From positions 1-43,976 of IMG/VR virus record IMGVR_UViG_3300020578_000157: a stretch of DNA of 43,976 nt, one strand, 5' to 3'. The stretch is from a virus. This document shows positions 30,185 through 39,738 of the stretch, piece after piece. The notes under the pieces are model-generated. The model was not told the DNA's origin and did not search any database. It saw only the letters and a list, made by a program, of their open reading frames with translations. The position numbers were made by a program, and so were the translations under genes. Position 1 is the stretch's first letter. Each line of letters opens with the position of its first letter.

Positions 30185-31634
30185 TTCTGCGGTACAGGCT
30201 ACCCATGATGTATACCCAATCGAGTACCAAATATTTGCGCTGTCTTTTAGGCAGTCGGGGGCAATATCTTTTTTTAAAAACAATTTACATACAGATATGG
30301 TTGGTCTTTTAGAGGGCCAAAATGGAATAAATGAGTTTTATAAATCTTTAATTTCCTACTCTACATCTACCGATCTAGATATAGTTGATCCGGTTGCATT
30401 TCAAACCTGGATGCAAACAGAAAGTGATTTATATGAAGCACTAAACGGTCAGCATGGCGTAGAGTTAATGATGGATATCCTGGGGAAAATGAAACTCTCT
30501 ACGCCAGAAGCAGTCACAAAAGTTATAAAACACAAACATAATAAAATTAAACAAAAGAATCTATTAAAAGAACTGGAGTTTATCTTAAGTCAAAAAGGAC
30601 TTAAATCTGAAGAAGATTTGTCCAAAATGACGTCTTTGGCCATAGAAATAACAACCCTAGAAAATCAAATTAATTATAATCCCTACGATGGTGTGGTGAC
30701 AGCTAAAGAAATCATAGAAAAAATAGATTCTTTATTAGATACCCCAGATTTTTTACCGACACAATATAAATCCCTGAATAGAGCCATGGGGTATACAAAC
30801 GACGGGGGCTTTTACAGGGGGTCTGTTCATGCGATTATTGCGGCTTCAGGCAAGGGCAAGAGTACGTTTGCCAAATGCCTCGTAAACAATTGGCTGGATA
30901 ATGGATACAAAATTTTATATATTAATTTTGAAGAGGCTAGAAGTCATTGGGAAAAAATATTGATGACACAAGTAATAGGCAGGAACGTTTATGCGGAAGT
31001 AAGTAATTGGAATGAAGATGATAAAAGAAAATATATGTCTTTGTTTATGAGCAGACTTATGCAGTGGGGTGATCGCCTTATGGTCAAACACGATCCGGAT
31101 ACTCCGTATTTTGAAGATCTTGAAAAATGGCTCAGGGAAATCCTCCTGCAGAATCAGGATATCCCAGATGTTATCGTCATAGATACCATACAATCTATGT
31201 TTACCAGATCAAAGGGAAAGGCTAGGTGGGGCGAGTTTGAGGAAATGATGGTTCGTTTAGAAAAGCTTGCAAGAGATATGAACTGCGTACTTATAATTAC
31301 AGCTCAAGAAAATTCCAATAGAATGAAAGAAAGAAGGGAAGTTGTAATGCAGTCAGATACAGGTGGGTCTTTAGCTATTCAGCAGAAGTGTGCAGTAACT
31401 ATATTTATTACTGAGAAAAAGCTTATCAGCGGAGATGATTCTGAGGATGAAAACATCATGCAGCTTCAAATACCCAAGAACAGAATAACGGGCTCTACTT
31501 TTTCTTATGAGCCACCACTTGTAAGATATGTGGATTCCAAAAAGACATATGAAGAATACGAAATGGTTACTTCGACATCTTACGACGCGTCTTCTATATT
31601 AGATGATTTATTAAATAACGGCGATTTTTCATAA
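30174..31634 (+). CDS. DnaB-like replicative DNA helicase
   Basis: A 486-residue protein with a RecA-like ATPase core. Walker A is 'AIIAASGKGKSTFAKCL' (about residue 222), Walker B is 'PDVIVIDTIQSMF' (about 332), and 'VLIITAQENSNR' (about 370) fits the sensor-type strand; the late 'IPKNRITG' resembles the arginine-finger/KNR motif of DnaB family helicases. The N-terminal 180 residues are helical, as in the primase/loader-contact domain. It unwinds DNA at the fork, working with the primase at 33431 and the polymerase at 34826. Confidence 0.88.
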   Translation: MTDNSAVQATHDVYPIEYQIFALSFRQSGAISFFKNNLHTDMVGLLEGQNGINEFYKSLISYSTSTDLDIVDPVAFQTWMQTESDLYEALNGQHGVELMMDILGKMKLSTPEAVTKVIKHKHNKIKQKNLLKELEFILSQKGLKSEEDLSKMTSLAIEITTLENQINYNPYDGVVTAKEIIEKIDSLLDTPDFLPTQYKSLNRAMGYTNDGGFYRGSVHAIIAASGKGKSTFAKCLVNNWLDNGYKILYINFEEARSHWEKILMTQVIGRNVYAEVSNWNEDDKRKYMSLFMSRLMQWGDRLMVKHDPDTPYFEDLEKWLREILLQNQDIPDVIVIDTIQSMFTRSKGKARWGEFEEMMVRLEKLARDMNCVLIITAQENSNRMKERREVVMQSDTGGSLAIQQKCAVTIFITEKKLISGDDSEDENIMQLQIPKNRITGSTFSYEPPLVRYVDSKKTYEEYEMVTSTSYDASSILDDLLNNGDFS

Positions 31635-32425
31635 TGCAGTTAATTAACGTACAATCCATTAAAGACTATCAAACATGTGCGCTACTATACAAGTATAGGC
31701 ACAAGGACAATTTACCGGAAAAAATTCTTGCCAGGGATCTCATCACTGAAAGATTTGAAAATACTATTAAGGAAATTATTTATTATTTCTTTTACAAAAA
31801 ACAGGGAGGATACGCCCCTTCGTACTCATCTCTGCTGAATAGGTGGGAGAAACTATGGTTTTCTGAAAATGTTTCTAATTATGATATTGTTACAGAAAAA
31901 CACGAAAGCGCCTACGGAAACAACGCCAGTTTAACAACTAAAGCGGCAGCCCTACTTCTTTCTTTCCATAAAAATTTTAGCCATCAAGACTATATACCAA
32001 TATCGATTAACGACGAGTGTATTGTTCCTGTTGGGAAAAGCGTTAAGATGAAATATGTTTTTGATATTATTCTGGCTAAAAATAAAAAATATTACGTAAT
32101 TAAATTTTTGTTTAACTATAAAGACAGTCATCAAAATATGTACGAGATAGATTTTGCCGCGATGAAGCATGCGTATTTGTTCAAAAATCCCACTAAAGTA
32201 TTACAAACAAAATTTGGCTATATTGACTTTGTGCAGCCAAAAATATCTTTTAAAGAATTTGACATACAAGAGGAAGATCTTATGGCATTGGAGTTTTGGG
32301 CGCAGGAAATAGTTGATGAACAATCTTTCGTACCGAGAAGGGGCCTGACATGGTATTGTAAAAAATGCCCGTTTGATAAGCCATGCTCGAAGTGGAAAGG
32401 GTGGAAAAATGTCAAAAAAACATAA
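31634..32425 (+). CDS. RecB/Cas4-like protein with Fe-S cysteines, possibly degenerate nuclease
   Basis: The start overlaps the helicase stop. The N-terminal 'IKDYQTCALLYKYRHKD' and C-terminal 'YCKKCPFDKPCSKW' place four cysteines as in the iron-sulphur clusters of AddB/Cas4-type nucleases. The expected nuclease core is present as 'MKYVFDIILAKNKKYYVIKF', with the Asp but with the usual DYK triad changed to IKF. This suggests a weakened or lost nuclease with a retained Fe-S fold. The ORF overlaps the next start by 17 bases. A second, intact family member is at 38920. Confidence 0.68.
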   Translation: MQLINVQSIKDYQTCALLYKYRHKDNLPEKILARDLITERFENTIKEIIYYFFYKKQGGYAPSYSSLLNRWEKLWFSENVSNYDIVTEKHESAYGNNASLTTKAAALLLSFHKNFSHQDYIPISINDECIVPVGKSVKMKYVFDIILAKNKKYYVIKFLFNYKDSHQNMYEIDFAAMKHAYLFKNPTKVLQTKFGYIDFVQPKISFKEFDIQEEDLMALEFWAQEIVDEQSFVPRRGLTWYCKKCPFDKPCSKWKGWKNVKKT

Positions 32426-32597
32426 GCAAGCGAGACTTGGAATTTTGTTTACCGATGAATTAACTGATAAAATAAACCATATGAGTAATCTAACTGGATT
32501 TTTTGATCCAGCTAAATTTGTTTACTATCTTGTAGATAAAGAGTACGCAACTTTGATAAAGGATTTTGATGATTCCGACGGAGGTGACGAGCAATGA
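32409..32597 (+). CDS. Small basic-start protein (62 aa)
   Basis: ATG at 32409 in 'aaaatgtcaaaaaaac', overlapping the previous gene's end. 'KKHKQARLGILFTDELTDKI' followed by a helix pair looks like a small ribbon-helix-helix-type DNA-binding protein, with an acidic tail. It overlaps the HD gene by 4 bases. Call is tentative. Confidence 0.5.
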   Translation: MSKKHKQARLGILFTDELTDKINHMSNLTGFFDPAKFVYYLVDKEYATLIKDFDDSDGGDEQ

Positions 32598-33274
32598 AAA
32601 AAACTTTACTAGATAAACTTTTAGATGAAGACGTTTTTTTAAAAGAAAATAAAGAAGAAGACAAAATTCTTTTTCCTATTTTAAATGAGATTAATTTAAT
32701 TTCCTCAGTTCATATAAGAAACTTTGTTAGGTCTGTTCTTCTGAAGTGCGAGGGTTTTTGGATAATCCCTTCAAGCTTTTCTAAAAAATACCACCCTATT
32801 GATGAACATGACGAGGGTGGAAACGTTCTTCATACCCAAAGGGCGGTTAGGGCCGGAAAGGTGCTGTGCGAATCGTACGGTTTGGGGGTCGAAGATAGCG
32901 ACTTAGTTTATGCAGCCCTGCTGTTGCATGATATAACTAAGGGTATAAAAAGGGACGGGGCTAGTCCTTACGTTTACGATCCTTTTCATCCGTATACCGC
33001 GCAAAAATTTATCCAGTGGTGTATCGAAGAAGATAAAAAATATTCTTCAGAATCTTCTTCCGCCACGCTGTACGTTGACGATGCGGTGATTGAGGAGATA
33101 ATGAGACTTATCAGGTGTCATCTTGGCCCATGGTCTCCAATCCCTGAAACAATACCAACAACTCACCTGGAGATGATAGTTCACCTTGCGGATAATATAT
33201 CTTCAAAACTTCATACAATAATTGACGGCGAAACTGTCATCGAGCGCAGGTGGAAACCAGATGACAACAAGTGA
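32594..33274 (+). CDS. HD-domain phosphohydrolase
   Basis: The HD superfamily metal ligands are in order: His in 'VLHTQRAVRAGKV' (about residue 76), His-Asp in 'ALLLHDITKGI' (about 113), a later His in 'LIRCHLGPW' and Asp in 'VHLADNIS' (about 198). This resembles YqeK/HDIG-type nucleotide phosphohydrolases. In a replication block it may hydrolyse nucleotides or cyclic nucleotides, for example a dNTP-pool or signalling role. It overlaps the next gene start. Confidence 0.83.
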   Translation: MKKTLLDKLLDEDVFLKENKEEDKILFPILNEINLISSVHIRNFVRSVLLKCEGFWIIPSSFSKKYHPIDEHDEGGNVLHTQRAVRAGKVLCESYGLGVEDSDLVYAALLLHDITKGIKRDGASPYVYDPFHPYTAQKFIQWCIEEDKKYSSESSSATLYVDDAVIEEIMRLIRCHLGPWSPIPETIPTTHLEMIVHLADNISSKLHTIIDGETVIERRWKPDDNK

Positions 33275-33434
33275 AAATAGCGTCTTACAGAAAAGACTGC
33301 TACTTCTAAATTCATTGGAATTGTACATTAACGAATCGGTTTACTATAGATCTTATAGCAAAGAAATGAATCCTACCTGCAAATATACCCTATGGAACTA
33401 TGGCGAAAAAATGGGGAAGGTTTCTATAAAATGA
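33261..33434 (+). CDS. Small unrecognised protein (57 aa)
   Basis: Starts at ATG 33261 inside the end of the HD gene and ends with the ATGA overlap of the primase gene. Helical start ('SVLQKRLLLLNSLELYI'), basic end. The tight overlaps on both sides support that it is translated. Confidence 0.5.
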   Translation: MTTSENSVLQKRLLLLNSLELYINESVYYRSYSKEMNPTCKYTLWNYGEKMGKVSIK

Positions 33435-34645
33435 GACTTTCAAACGATGAAACCAAGTTTCTTAATCAGTGGCGATACGTAGAGGTGGCTAGATATGTGC
33501 CGTCTCTTGACAGGGTGATAAGGGATAAGGCGGGCGATGATCCGATCTTTTATGATATCAATAATATTAATGAGTATAGAAACTTACATCATAATGTTGG
33601 TTTATATACTTCTATTTGGCATTATAACTCAAAAGAAATAAACAACTGCAGTAGGTTGGGCTCTCTTTACTTTGATTTAGATAACGAAGATATTAACAAA
33701 TGTCATAAAGAAGCCATGTTTTTGTATAATTACCTGACAAAATTTATTCCAGAAGAGTCTGTTCTTGTTTATTTTACTGGTAAAAAGGGTTTTCATATTG
33801 AATGTGAAGCCGTCGCCCTGGGGATTAATCCAACAAATGAACTTCCCAAAATATTTAGATACATCGCAACGAAGCTAAAGCATAAATATTTAATAGAGTC
33901 TTTGGACTTTGCGGTTTACGACATGAGAAGGATGTGGCGCTTAGCCGGGTCTAGGCATCAGTCTACCGGTCTATATAAAAACATTATTCCTAAAGATATT
34001 TTAAATTCAGCATCAAGTACGTCTATAGATTCTATTATTTCTTACTGCTCCGTGCAAAGGGAAAATGCTGTTGAAGAGCAGATTTTTTCCCTATCTGCCA
34101 ATGAGTGGTATAGGCAATTCACGTATCAGATAGAGGAAGAAAAAACAAAACCAAAAGATTTTTTAGAGTCGTTTAATAAATACGGATCAAGTAAGTTAAA
34201 ACCATTTAATGAAAAACAAAAATCATTTGAAAAAGAAAATTTATGGAAAAATTGTCCAGCGGTGAAAAGGTTACACGAACAGGCTATTAACAACAAGGAA
34301 TTAGAACACGAGGCGAGATTGTTTCTGTGTTCTATACTGACTTACAATATAGACTCCATCAAATATCTTCACGAAATACTTAGCAGTTGTGATGATTACA
34401 ATTTTGAAAAATCTACTGGGCATATTAATGACTGGGTTAGAAGAAGAGAGCTGGGGATCGGCGGCAGGCCGTATACCTGCGACAGAGCCAATGCAGTAGG
34501 GGTTGGGTGTGGCGACTGCGCCTTGGAGAAAAGAAATAAATGGGTTAGAATAGGTGATAAGCTTTTTGAAACAAGTGAGCAGTCTTCGCCTTCTCCAATT
34601 CGATTTGCCTATAAAACAATAAAGGATAAAAATGTCAAACGATGA
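33431..34645 (+). CDS. Archaeo-eukaryotic-type (AEP) DNA primase
   Basis: Chosen start is ATG 33431 (ATGA overlap); the longer frame from 33392 is a shadow of the previous gene. AEP marks: 'GSLYFDLDNEDI' with the catalytic Asp pair (about residue 76), 'VYFTGKKGFHIECEA' (about 116), a third acidic/Arg segment 'DFAVYDMRRMWRLAGSRHQS' (about 157), as in small-subunit-like primases. The C-terminal part has 'YTCDRANAVGVGCGDC', a probable zinc or Fe-S site. It lays down primers for the replication fork with the helicase and DnaE. Confidence 0.85.
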   Translation: MRLSNDETKFLNQWRYVEVARYVPSLDRVIRDKAGDDPIFYDINNINEYRNLHHNVGLYTSIWHYNSKEINNCSRLGSLYFDLDNEDINKCHKEAMFLYNYLTKFIPEESVLVYFTGKKGFHIECEAVALGINPTNELPKIFRYIATKLKHKYLIESLDFAVYDMRRMWRLAGSRHQSTGLYKNIIPKDILNSASSTSIDSIISYCSVQRENAVEEQIFSLSANEWYRQFTYQIEEEKTKPKDFLESFNKYGSSKLKPFNEKQKSFEKENLWKNCPAVKRLHEQAINNKELEHEARLFLCSILTYNIDSIKYLHEILSSCDDYNFEKSTGHINDWVRRRELGIGGRPYTCDRANAVGVGCGDCALEKRNKWVRIGDKLFETSEQSSPSPIRFAYKTIKDKNVKR

Positions 34646-34829
34646 TGTAATCGGTCTTTGTTCTGATTGCGGCACCGAGCAGTCTGAACGATCAATGTTT
34701 GCCAGTCCATTTGCTCAAGCGGGAAAACCTCCGGTGTGTAGATATTGTGCGGGAGTTGTAATCGTATGCCACAAAAAAGATAAAGATAAAGTGCTAGACG
34801 ATATCAAAAGACAAAGAGGAATCCAGTGA
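34632..34829 (+). CDS. Small zinc-finger protein (65 aa)
   Basis: Two CxxC pairs ('LCSDCGT' and 'VCRYCAG') about 26 residues apart suggest a single zinc ribbon, followed by a lysine-rich helix. It overlaps the primase end and the polymerase start, so its translation is coupled to both. Possibly a transcription or replication accessory protein. Confidence 0.6.
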   Translation: MSNDDVIGLCSDCGTEQSERSMFASPFAQAGKPPVCRYCAGVVIVCHKKDKDKVLDDIKRQRGIQ

Positions 34830-37800
34830 AAAATTGGACCAATTTACACAATCACACCGTTTTTTCCATGTTAGATGGACATGGCGATATAGAAAAATAT
34901 TTAGATAGAGCTAAATCGCTCGGTATGCTGGGTCTAGCCACAACGGATCACGGGAATATACATTCATGGCTTGATTTTTACGACGCTGCTATCGCCGTTG
35001 GCGTTAAACCCATTCTTCGGAAGTGAGTTCTATCAAGCCAGGAAAACTAGATTTGATAAGGACGAAGAAGAAAGATCTGGCCCATCCAAAAACGAGTGGG
35101 AACAAAGAGGCCCCTATCATATAACAATACTGGCAAAAAACAATGTTGGCTATCATAACATTATCAAAATGTCTTCTAAAGCTTTTTTAGAAGGATATTA
35201 TGTAAAGCCCAGATTAGATCATGATTTAATATCTCAATATTCTGAGGGTATTATTGTTTTATCTGGCTGTCTTAACAGCGAAATTTGTCAGGCGCTTCTG
35301 AGAGATGACTACAATTTTGCCCTAGAAAGCGCGTACAAAATGCAAAGTATTGTAGGTAAAGAAAACTACTTTATAGAAATACAAAATCACGGTATATTAG
35401 AACAGAGAAAAATCTCAAGTAAACTTCTGGATATAGCAAAAGCGATCGACGCAAAAGTGGTAGCGACTAACGACTCCCATTACGTAAATCAGCACGATGC
35501 CAGGGCGCACGACATCATGCTATGTGTGGCCACCAACTCAAATGTACATACCCACAATAGGTTTTGTTTTTCCGGTGATAATTTTTATTTAAAATCTTAC
35601 CAAGATATGGAGACCCTATTCAACGCCGATTGGTTAAAAAATACCATGTTAGTCTGCGACATGGTTGATGTTAATTTAAAGTTTGGAGAAATTCACTTTC
35701 CTAATTTTCCAATTCCAACAAACGAAACATCAACTGAATATTTTGAACGATTAGCTTGGGATGGATTACGCAACAGATATGGCAGTGAGCTTCCCGCACC
35801 TGTTGTCGAGCGAGCAAATCATGAGATAAAAGTTGTAAAAGATATGGGATTTCCCGAGTACTTTCTTGTTGTGTCTGATCTGGTTAGATGGGCTAAATCA
35901 AATCAAATAAGAGTTGGATGGGGCAGGGGTTCTGCGGCTGGCAGTGTTCTGTCGTATGCTTTCGATATTACAAATCTTGATCCAATTAAGTTTGGTTTAT
36001 TGTTTGAAAGATTTTTAGTTGAAGGAAGAAAATCAATGCCTGATATTGATCTTGATTTTGACGACAGGCACAGAGATAGGGTTATTGAATACGCCAAATC
36101 TAAATATGGCAGTGATCGAGTAGCGCATATTTGCACGTTTAACAGGACCGGCGCTAGACAATCCATCAGGGACGCCGCCAGAGCTCTTGGCTACGATTTT
36201 TCCGCTGGCGACAAAGTGGCCAAACTTATTCCGCCACCAGTGTTGGGTATTTCAAAAAACTTAAGTGAATGTATGGAGGTACAAGAATTTTCTTCAATTT
36301 ACACAAAAGACTCGCAAGCAAAAGAAATTATAGATGCGGCGTTTGGGTTGGAAAATTTGGTAAGACAAACTGGCATACATGCAGCGGGAGTCGTTATATC
36401 GCGCAATCCCCTAATTGATTATTTACCCATCATGCAAAAAGGCGGAGACAAACCTGTTGTCACCCAATGGGATATGGAAAGGGTTGAGCAGTGTGGTTTG
36501 TTAAAAATAGATTTTCTTGGGTTAAGAAATCTTGGGGTTATTGATATTTGTCTTGATCTAGTTAAGAATAGAAGGGGAATTGATATTGACATTAATCAAA
36601 CTGCGCTAGACGATAAGCGCACTTTCGATATGCTCTGCAGGGGGCATGCTATGGGCGTTTTCCAACTTGAATCAAGCAGCATGCGAGACATGATGGTCCA
36701 ACTCCAGCCTAAGAACATAGAAGATATTATGGCACTGATCTCCCTACATAGGCCTGGCCCTATGGGTTCTGGAATGGACAAACTCTATATTGACAGAAAA
36801 CATGGAAAGTCTCAGGTTTTGTATGATCATCCAAAATTAGAAAAGGTTCTTGGATCTTCGTTGGGCATCATGCTGTATCAAGAAGATGTGTTGGCCGTGT
36901 CCAGGGAGCTTGCTGGTTTTTCTTCCGCCGAAGCCGATGATTTAAGAAAAGTTATTGGCAAAAAACTTATGGATAAAATAGCTTTGTTTAGACAAAAGTT
37001 TGTAAAAGGATGCGAATCCTATTCTAACTTAAATAAAAAAATAGCTAATAAGATTTATTCGGACATTGAATATTTTGGCGGCTATGGCTTCAACAGGGCG
37101 CACGCCGCTAGTTATGCAATGGTTTCATACATAACTGCGTATTTGAAGGCTCATTTTACCGCAGAATATATGGCCGCCCTTATGTCTTCTGTGGTTGGCA
37201 ATAAAGATAAATTAACCGCCTATTTGTCCGACTGTAGGCAGCTTGGCATATCCGTGCTCCCACCGTCAATCAATAAATCTGATAAAGACTTTCAAGTTAT
37301 TGACGATAATACAATTATTTTTGGGCTTTCTGCAATTAGCGGTGTTGGCGAATCTATAGCAGATGCAGTAATTAACTGTAGGGATGTTCAAAATCCATAT
37401 TTAAGTATGTACGATTTTTTTAGAAGAACTGATACAGCTATACTAAAAAAATCTACGCTTGAGCATTTCGCAAGAGCTGGCGCTTTAGATGAGCTGATTA
37501 ATTTGGTTGAAGAATTTGATATGACGAGAAAATATGAGTTAGATATATTGGAAAAAGAAAAAGAAGAATTGGGTATATATGTGTCCAAACATCCGATCGA
37601 GGGCGTATGGGATTTTTTACAGAAAGATATCACCGTAAAGATACAGGATGTTTGCGAAATGCCCAGTGGTGCAAATGTTAAAATAGGTGGAATAATTACA
37701 GGGGTTAAAAAAATTATTACCAAAAAAGGTCAGAAGATGTTTAAGTTTATAGTTGAAGATTTGACCGGGGAGATGGAGATTGTTGTTTTTCCAAGAGAAT

Positions 37801-38153
37801 CTAAAAATATAGCTGATGATTTTTTTATAGAGGGCGACATAGTTATTGTTACCGGGTCTGTCAACAAAGAGAATGAGGACGAAATAGCCAAAGTAAAAAT
37901 ATTCTTTAATTCTATTGATAAAATAGATGTATCAAAAGCTATTGGGACTCAATCAATTAATTTAAATCTTCCTAAATCACCAAGCATGGAGTTAATTCAA
38001 ACTATTTATGATATAATTGAGTCAACAAATGGTCCGATAAATGTTTTCTTTTCTTATATGGAAAATAACAAAAAGGTTACTTTTCGTTTTAAGAAAACAA
38101 CATCATTAAAAATAGAAGATAAAATTAATCAATTAGTAAGCACATGGAGTTAA
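34826..38153 (+). CDS. dnaE: DNA polymerase III alpha subunit (DnaE type), one CGG +1 site
   Basis: The conventional frame stops at 35026 after 66 codons and the rest has no start, but skipping the C of the in-frame CGG at 35018 joins both parts into 1108 residues. Residue 65 becomes Gly in 'GVKPILGSEFYQAR', matching the family's KPI.G.E.Y segment of the PHP domain. Other marks: 'NLHNHTVFSMLDG' and 'ATTDHGN' (PHP), 'GWGRGSAAGSVLSYA' and 'MPDIDLDFDDRHR' with catalytic Asp residues (palm), 'RQTGIHAAGVVIS', 'HRPGPMGSG', 'GYGFNRAHAASYA' (fingers/beta-binding region) and a C-terminal OB fold ('VKIGGIITGVKKI'). A replicative polymerase would not be disrupted in a working phage, so this is the strongest evidence for recoding. 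Confidence 0.93.
35018..35021 (+). other. CGGA +1 recoding site 7 (DnaE residue 65)
   Basis: In frame CTT CGG AAG TGA. Skipping the C gives CTT-GGA-AGT-GAG, 'LGSE', in the conserved PHP-domain motif. The preceding codon is CTT, which with a following rare Arg codon resembles known +1 shift sites, but most other sites have different codons. Confidence 0.95.
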
Positions 38154-38154
38154 C

Positions 38155-38520
38155 GTGACACTACCGGGAACATATGAGAATCCAGCGGCCAAAACGTGTT
38201 GGGCGTTTTGTTCATCTTGCAATAGATGCCAAAACAAAGGTAGGTACAGCAAATGCAATACCTGCAGCGGTAGGTACGATCCCAGGGGCTGCATAGATGC
38301 GCACCCAGATGATTATTGCGACTGTAAAAATGGCATCTTGAGATGGCGAACACAAAAGGGCCAATTAATTATAACAAGATTTAAATCTAACCCCTTCAAG
38401 GGAACCGTAAAGTATGAAAAAAAATCTGAAGACGAAAGAGATTGGGATTCTTACGTCAAGGATATGAGAGAAAAAATGAATGACCCAAACTTTAATCCGG
38501 TAACAATATACGAGGAGTAG
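38155..38520 (+). CDS. Cys-rich probable zinc-binding protein (121 aa)
   Basis: GTG start after 'atggagttaac'. Many cysteines lie in 'CWAFCSSCNRCQN', 'KCNTC' and 'YCDCKNG' arrangements in the first 65 residues, fitting two zinc sites. The second half is polar and helical. It follows the polymerase gene closely, so it may be a replication or transcription accessory protein; not recognised. Confidence 0.65.
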   Translation: MTLPGTYENPAAKTCWAFCSSCNRCQNKGRYSKCNTCSGRYDPRGCIDAHPDDYCDCKNGILRWRTQKGQLIITRFKSNPFKGTVKYEKKSEDERDWDSYVKDMREKMNDPNFNPVTIYEE

Positions 38521-38523
38521 AAT

Positions 38524-38769
38524 ATGAATACACAAGAAGTGGGTAGGATGCTTTTAAATAACACCACCTTGATTGAATACGGATCTGGAGATAATTTGAG
38601 CTATTTCGTTCAGTCTGGTATAGCTGGATTTTATGCGTCTTCCGACGAACTCGCTGACCTTTATGCGGTTCTTAGCTACTATTACAATATTGATGGTATT
38701 AACAACACGGTAGTATCATTAAGGCAGGGTGCAAACGATTGGATGGAAAATGATGAGCTGGCCGTATAG
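38524..38769 (+). CDS. Small unrecognised protein (81 aa)
   Basis: ATG after 'aggagtagaat'. Beta/alpha small protein with a central Tyr-rich part ('ELADLYAVLSYYYNIDG'). Its end overlaps the next gene by 20 bases. No assignment. Confidence 0.6.
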   Translation: MNTQEVGRMLLNNTTLIEYGSGDNLSYFVQSGIAGFYASSDELADLYAVLSYYYNIDGINNTVVSLRQGANDWMENDELAV

Positions 38770-38936
38770 CGAAGACGATTACATGGAAATTGGAACCACC
38801 GGTTGGGTTCCCGTTGGGGAACGGTTCATATAGAAATATTCATAACGGTCATTTTATAGATGAAAACGGAAATGAATATGACGAATCTGGAGTTTTTATT
38901 CAAACCGTGCAGGATGTTGATGACGATACAAATTAA
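38750..38936 (+). CDS. Small hidden gene (61 aa) read through a CGG +1 site
   Basis: ATG ATG at 38750 begins 'MMSWPYSEDDYMEIGTTGW'; the in-frame CGG at 38822 would be followed by a stop at 831. Skipping the C gives Gly 25 and a run ending 'FIQTVQDVDDDTN' at 38936, just after the ATG of the nuclease. Without the shift this stretch looks non-coding. The sequence is acidic, with 'DENGNEYDESGVF'. It is supported mainly by the CGG rule, its position and lack of stops. Confidence 0.6.
38822..38825 (+). other. CGGT +1 recoding site 8 (61-aa protein, residue 25)
   Basis: In frame GAA CGG TTC ATA TAG. Skipping the C gives GAA-GGT-TCA-TAT-AGA and 37 more sense codons. Confidence 0.7.
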
Positions 38937-39721
38937 AAAAATATCAGAACTGTCTGATTTTGAACGCCTTGCTTTATCTGATTTTTCATACTCAAGAATA
39001 GATACGTACAAGTTGTGTCCAGCAAAGTATTTTTACAGCTATATACAAAAAGAGCCAAGACAAAAAAACGATGCGGCCCTTCTTCGGAAATATAATACAT
39101 TCGGTATTAGAAGATAACGTTTCCAAAGAAGAAAAGCTTGATCATACCAAATTGGTCGAATCGTATCAAGAGCATGCTAAAAAGCAAGATCCAGATAAAA
39201 TTGTTGGAGATCAGTTAGTAGAAGTTGGAACTACAATACTGAATGAATTCTTCGATCAATATGGTGAATCTACGTTTGATGTTTTTGACAAAGAATATGA
39301 ATTTAAATTTATCATTGGTAGTTATTCTATTCTTGGTTATATAGATAGAATAGACATTGTTGATGAAAACACATTAAAAATAATTGATTATAAAACCGGC
39401 AAATGGGAAGTCGCGCAAAAAGATATACAAAATAATCTACAACTGGGCATTTACGCCCTAGCGGTTTCTGAGGCTTTTCCGGATAAAAACATCTACGCAG
39501 AACTATATTATTTAAGATCTGGTAGAAGAAAAGGTCATCTCTTTACTAAAGAAGATTTAGAAAATGTAAAGCAGAATTTAATTAAAGAAATTAATAAAAT
39601 TACTGAAGATACATTTTTTCATCCAACGAAAAACGAAAGAGCCTGCACCTACTGCGACTTCGCCAAATCAGGAGCCTGCAATACCGGGGTCTTTAGGATG
39701 CGCAAGCTCGCCAAAGCATAG
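38920..39721 (+). CDS. RecB/Cas4-family exonuclease (266 aa), one CGG +1 site
   Basis: ATG at 38920 with 'aggatgttg' upstream. The in-frame CGG at 39085 is skipped to give Gly 56 in 'ALLGNIIHSVLED', matching the G..xH motif at the start of the nuclease fold; the two conventional frames (38860-39117 and 39071-39721) otherwise split the gene. Catalytic marks: 'YIDRIDIVDE' and 'IIDYKTGKWE' (Asp and Lys), and Cys at 'YKLCPAKYF' and 'ACTYCDFAKSGAC', the four cysteines of an AddB/Cas4-type Fe-S cluster. It is probably a recombination or DNA-end-processing nuclease. Confidence 0.88.
39085..39088 (+). other. CGGA +1 recoding site 9 (RecB/Cas4 nuclease, residue 56)
   Basis: In frame CTT CGG AAA; the same 'ttcttcgga' context as in dnaE. 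Skipping the C gives the conserved Gly of G...H before 'IIHSV'. Confidence 0.92.
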
Positions 39722-39738
39722 TGGTATAAATAAAAAAA

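Noticed and set aside
35018-39088. Introns or inteins at the breaks
   Set aside because: Only one base separates the joined parts, and no splicing motifs or intein blocks are seen.
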